Source: Epiperipatus broadwayi
Taxonomy: Eukaryota > Onychophora > Udeonychophora > Euonychophora > Peripatidae
NCBI GenBank assembly: GCA_028023455.1
Contig: JAQFVV010000056.1
Location: 992,001-1,056,000, forward strand
Length of the DNA stretch: 64,000 nt
Direction: 5' to 3'
Below, one piece after another: positions 61,567 to 64,000 of the stretch (its first letter is position 1; each line of letters begins with the position of its first letter). The translations under genes and the position numbers were made by a program. A model generated the notes under the pieces. The model was given only the letters and a program-made list of their open reading frames with translations. It had not been told where the DNA came from and did no database searches.

Positions 61567-61574
61567 GTCTAACC

Positions 61575-62747
61575 AGTGAACTGACATTAGTACAATAAAA
61601 TGGGCATTGTTTATAAATTTGTTAAAGTAATTCTTTAGGAATGTGAAATATAATATGTATTTAGATCTTGAATAAGTTAATATATATTTTAAACACACAC
61701 ATATATACGTTATGCAGTGATTTTTAATATGTACAACATGGTATTTACTTATAAATTATGAAATTACTTTAAAATTATACATATCAAGACATTATTACTT
61801 CTCTCTCAAAAAAATTAACTTATTATTTTCGTGTTCTACTTTTTGTTTGTTCTTGTGATGAAAGTTATTAGTAAAATGTGAAAGGTATGATGCCTAATTA
61901 ATGTTTAATTAGAAAATTCTATCTACTGTTATAGCAGCTATTTTCTTGGAAAATTAATTTTATATATATATTGTTTCAAAATGTAATTCATTGAAATTGT
62001 AATTATTGAAAATTGAATATAGAAAAAAGTGTTTACTTACTTTTATGTATACCTAAAAATATCTTCTATTTATATAATTCCAACTTTTAAATAAGCCTTC
62101 AGTTTGAAAAAATATTTGAATAATCTTTCTTTTAATTAATAATTGAATAATCTTTCTCTTAATCAATAATTCCTCTCATTAATATTTATTTATACAATAA
62201 ATCAGAACTTAAAAAATACATTTGCACAAGTTCTAAAATAAATACTTATAAAACCTAATAAAAATAGAATGGTTTTTTTTTTCATTTCTGTAATAAAATT
62301 ATTTACCATCTTTTTAAATTTATAAGATGTCATACACTAGATCTTTATGTACAATTGCTGATTAACAAAACTCTACGACTATTGAGGAGTATTTCTCCTC
62401 TCTCCTAATAAAGATATAATTCTTCTATTGTATTACTAAGTACATGATATGGGAATATTTAATACTCATTTATGCAGTTTATTTTGTAAGTTTCTTTTTG
62501 AACAAATGATTGATCTATGCCTAACTAGATAATTGCATTTTATTTATTTATTGTTTTCTGTTAATAATATTAGTCTTCTTTGCTTATTAATTTTGTTTGG
62601 CCATTTTTATAGACTTAGTTTTTAACCAATCTTAGCTATGCAATTTTTAATAACCATAGCACTATATCTCCTAGCCACCATAAATTTTTTAGTTAAGTTA
62701 ATTAAATTTAATTATTTCAATCTTGTTTGTTTTACAAGAACTATTGT
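61575..62747. other. AT-rich stretch, nothing recognised
   Basis: No gene or repeat family is seen. Short frames are low-complexity. Confidence 0.5.
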
Positions 62748-63075
62748 GGGATTCGAACTCAGACTTTTACATGGCCTACAACTGTCAGTGTCATCTTATA
62801 TTGCTAACTCACCTGATCACATTAGAATGACTAAACATCAACATGGGTAGGATGACAACCTTGGCACTAATGTGGACTTTGAACAATCCATCACCAGATT
62901 TTCAATGAAATGGAAGGCTGAAGAGTTGTGGGTTGGAGTAGTTTGAAGCCTGTTCATTATTAAAGTATGAAGATTGGCTATCTTAATGTAAAGCTGAGTA
63001 CTGATTGTATATATGTGTGGAGATGGTAATCTGGACCAACTGATGAGTGCTGGTTTAGCATGAAATACATATATT
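62748..63075 (+). repeat. Composite SINE-like repeat, arrangement B
   Basis: Part 1 (62748-62823, gggattcgaactcagacttt) is in the same orientation as 30210-30292. Part 2 (62824-63075) is the reverse complement of 30311-30569: it starts agaatgactaaacatcaaca and ends gctggtttagcatgaaatac. The joint between the parts therefore differs from arrangement A. Confidence 0.65.
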
Positions 63076-63231
63076 GGAGGTCATTTATTTTTTTACATGC
63101 ATGTAGTCATGTATATTGGTTGAATAAGATGTAATGGATGACTGAAGGGAGCTTGAATGTCTGGGTTCAAATTCTCTCTCTATATATGTAATTCGATATT
63201 TTAAATTTTCAACTTACATTGTTTATTGAAC

Positions 63232-63266
63232 ATATAAAATTTATTAAGTGTAAACAGATAATATTG
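63232..63266 (+). repeat. 35 bp direct repeat, copy outside the left arm
   Basis: Starts atataaaatttattaagtgt. One mismatch to 63591-63625 in the loop. Spacing 359 bp. Confidence 0.85.
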
Positions 63267-63590
63267 TAATAACGTGAAAGCTAAAGCATTCAACAGATAC
63301 ACCTTAAACATGCTAACATGACAGCCAATAAGAGGGAATAATGACATCACATGGACCTCTCAATTCTCAAACACAAGTCAGAACTATAAGAAAAAGATGG
63401 ACTTATCTTTATCTATGCCTCAATTATATATAAATAAGTGAGACTCAAGCCTTTTGAACTAAGAGTGTGAAGCTTAAATATCTTCACATTTAATTCACTA
63501 AATATTATATATAAATAAACAATGCGAAATCTTTCGATTTACTACAAAGCAATTTTTAAATCTAATGAAATGATATTAACAAATGTAAAT

Positions 63591-63625
63591 ATATAAAATT
63601 TATTAAGCGTAAACAGATAATATTG
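63591..63625 (+). repeat. 35 bp direct repeat, copy in the foldback loop
   Basis: Starts atataaaatttattaagcgt, same orientation as the copy at 63232-63266. Its last bases overlap the start of the right arm. Confidence 0.85.
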
Positions 63626-64000
63626 CTTCGTAATAAATCGAAAGATTTAGTGTTGTTTATTTATATATAATATTTAGTGAATTAAATGTGAAGGTATTTA
63701 AGCTTCACACTCTTAGTTCAAAATGCTTGAGTCTGACTTATTTATATATAATTGAGGCATAGATAAAAATGGATCCATTTTTTTCTTATAGTTCTGACTT
63801 GTGTTTGAGAATTGAGAGGTCCATGTGATGTCATTATTCCATCTTATTGGCTGTCACGTTAGCATGTTTAACGTGTATCTGTTGAATGCTTTTGTTTATT
63901 GAAATAACTTATATTTTATTAAGACTAAACTAGGTCAATTTTAAATAACATGGCTAATATAACTCTTTCATTCCATTAATACCTACTTGATAAAATAGTT

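Larger units (their letters stand above)
63231..63893. mobile_element. Foldback element, 270 bp arms, 10 bp flanking duplication
   Basis: The arms 63283-63552 and 63621-63892 are reverse complements (for example cctctcaattctcaaacaca and its complement). GTTTATTGAA occurs at 63221-63230 and 63894-63903, directly bordering the unit and consistent with a 9-10 bp target duplication as made by Mutator-like transposases, some of which move long-TIR foldbacks. A 35 bp sequence at 63232-63266 is repeated directly at 63591-63625 in the loop. No transposase frame is present. Confidence 0.7.

Noticed and set aside
1-64000. CRISPR arrays, prokaryotic operons, phage or defence systems
   Set aside because: No regularly spaced repeats, ribosome-binding-site-linked gene clusters or relevant domains; the whole window is eukaryotic transposon-rich DNA.

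Overview
The window is eukaryotic and strongly AT-rich. No complete host gene was recognised, and almost everything identifiable is a transposable element or its remains. The mixture (Penelope-like elements with GIY-YIG endonuclease, RTE-type LINEs ending in short TGA/ATG repeats, a long-LTR Ty3/gypsy element primed by tRNA-Lys, mariner relics, hAT non-autonomous elements, tRNA-derived SINEs) fits an invertebrate, most likely an arthropod. The species cannot be fixed from the sequence.

Layout. 1-2.4 kb: AT-rich DNA with a 208 bp hAT-like MITE (615-822) and a small foldback (1098-1221). 2.4-4.35 kb: decayed Penelope-like element on the minus strand, abutting a 3.0 kb TG...CA block (4351-7357) that looks like a solo LTR inserted in an (AT)n tract. 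7.4-15.8 kb: intergenic DNA with three foldbacks. 15.85-17.49 kb: 5'-truncated RTE LINE. 18.6-20.5 kb: an older LINE relic of another type with a C-terminal zinc finger. 21.6 kb: tRNA-Gly-like locus. 26.1-27.9 kb: very old RTE relic. 28.35-29.26 kb: decayed mariner. 30.2-30.6 kb: composite SINE-like repeat, found again at 62.7-63.1 kb with its second half inverted.

36.16-54.39 kb is one Ty3/gypsy retrotransposon on the minus strand with 3.3 kb LTRs. Its LTR ends, primer-binding site, polypurine tract, gag, protease, reverse transcriptase, RNase H and integrase can all be located, but its coding is broken by stops and frameshifts. Its 5' LTR (right side) was later hit twice: by a 2.1 kb element with perfect 47 bp terminal inverted repeats (47182-49290) and by a near full-length RTE LINE (50061-53342). 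Removing both leaves an LTR the same length as the left one. A second Penelope-like fragment follows directly (54395-55535).

55.5-64 kb holds a second mariner relic, a family of foldbacks at 58.3-60.2 kb whose apex has the layout of a type I hammerhead ribozyme, a 398 bp hAT element with a perfect 8 bp target duplication (61169-61566), and a 0.66 kb foldback with 10 bp flanking duplications (63231-63893).

Nothing suggests a cellular pathway or operon: the genes are the replication machinery of separate, mostly dead elements. The most interesting signal is the foldback elements. One family has a hammerhead-like core at the hairpin tip, and two unrelated foldbacks share an asymmetric direct-repeat architecture.
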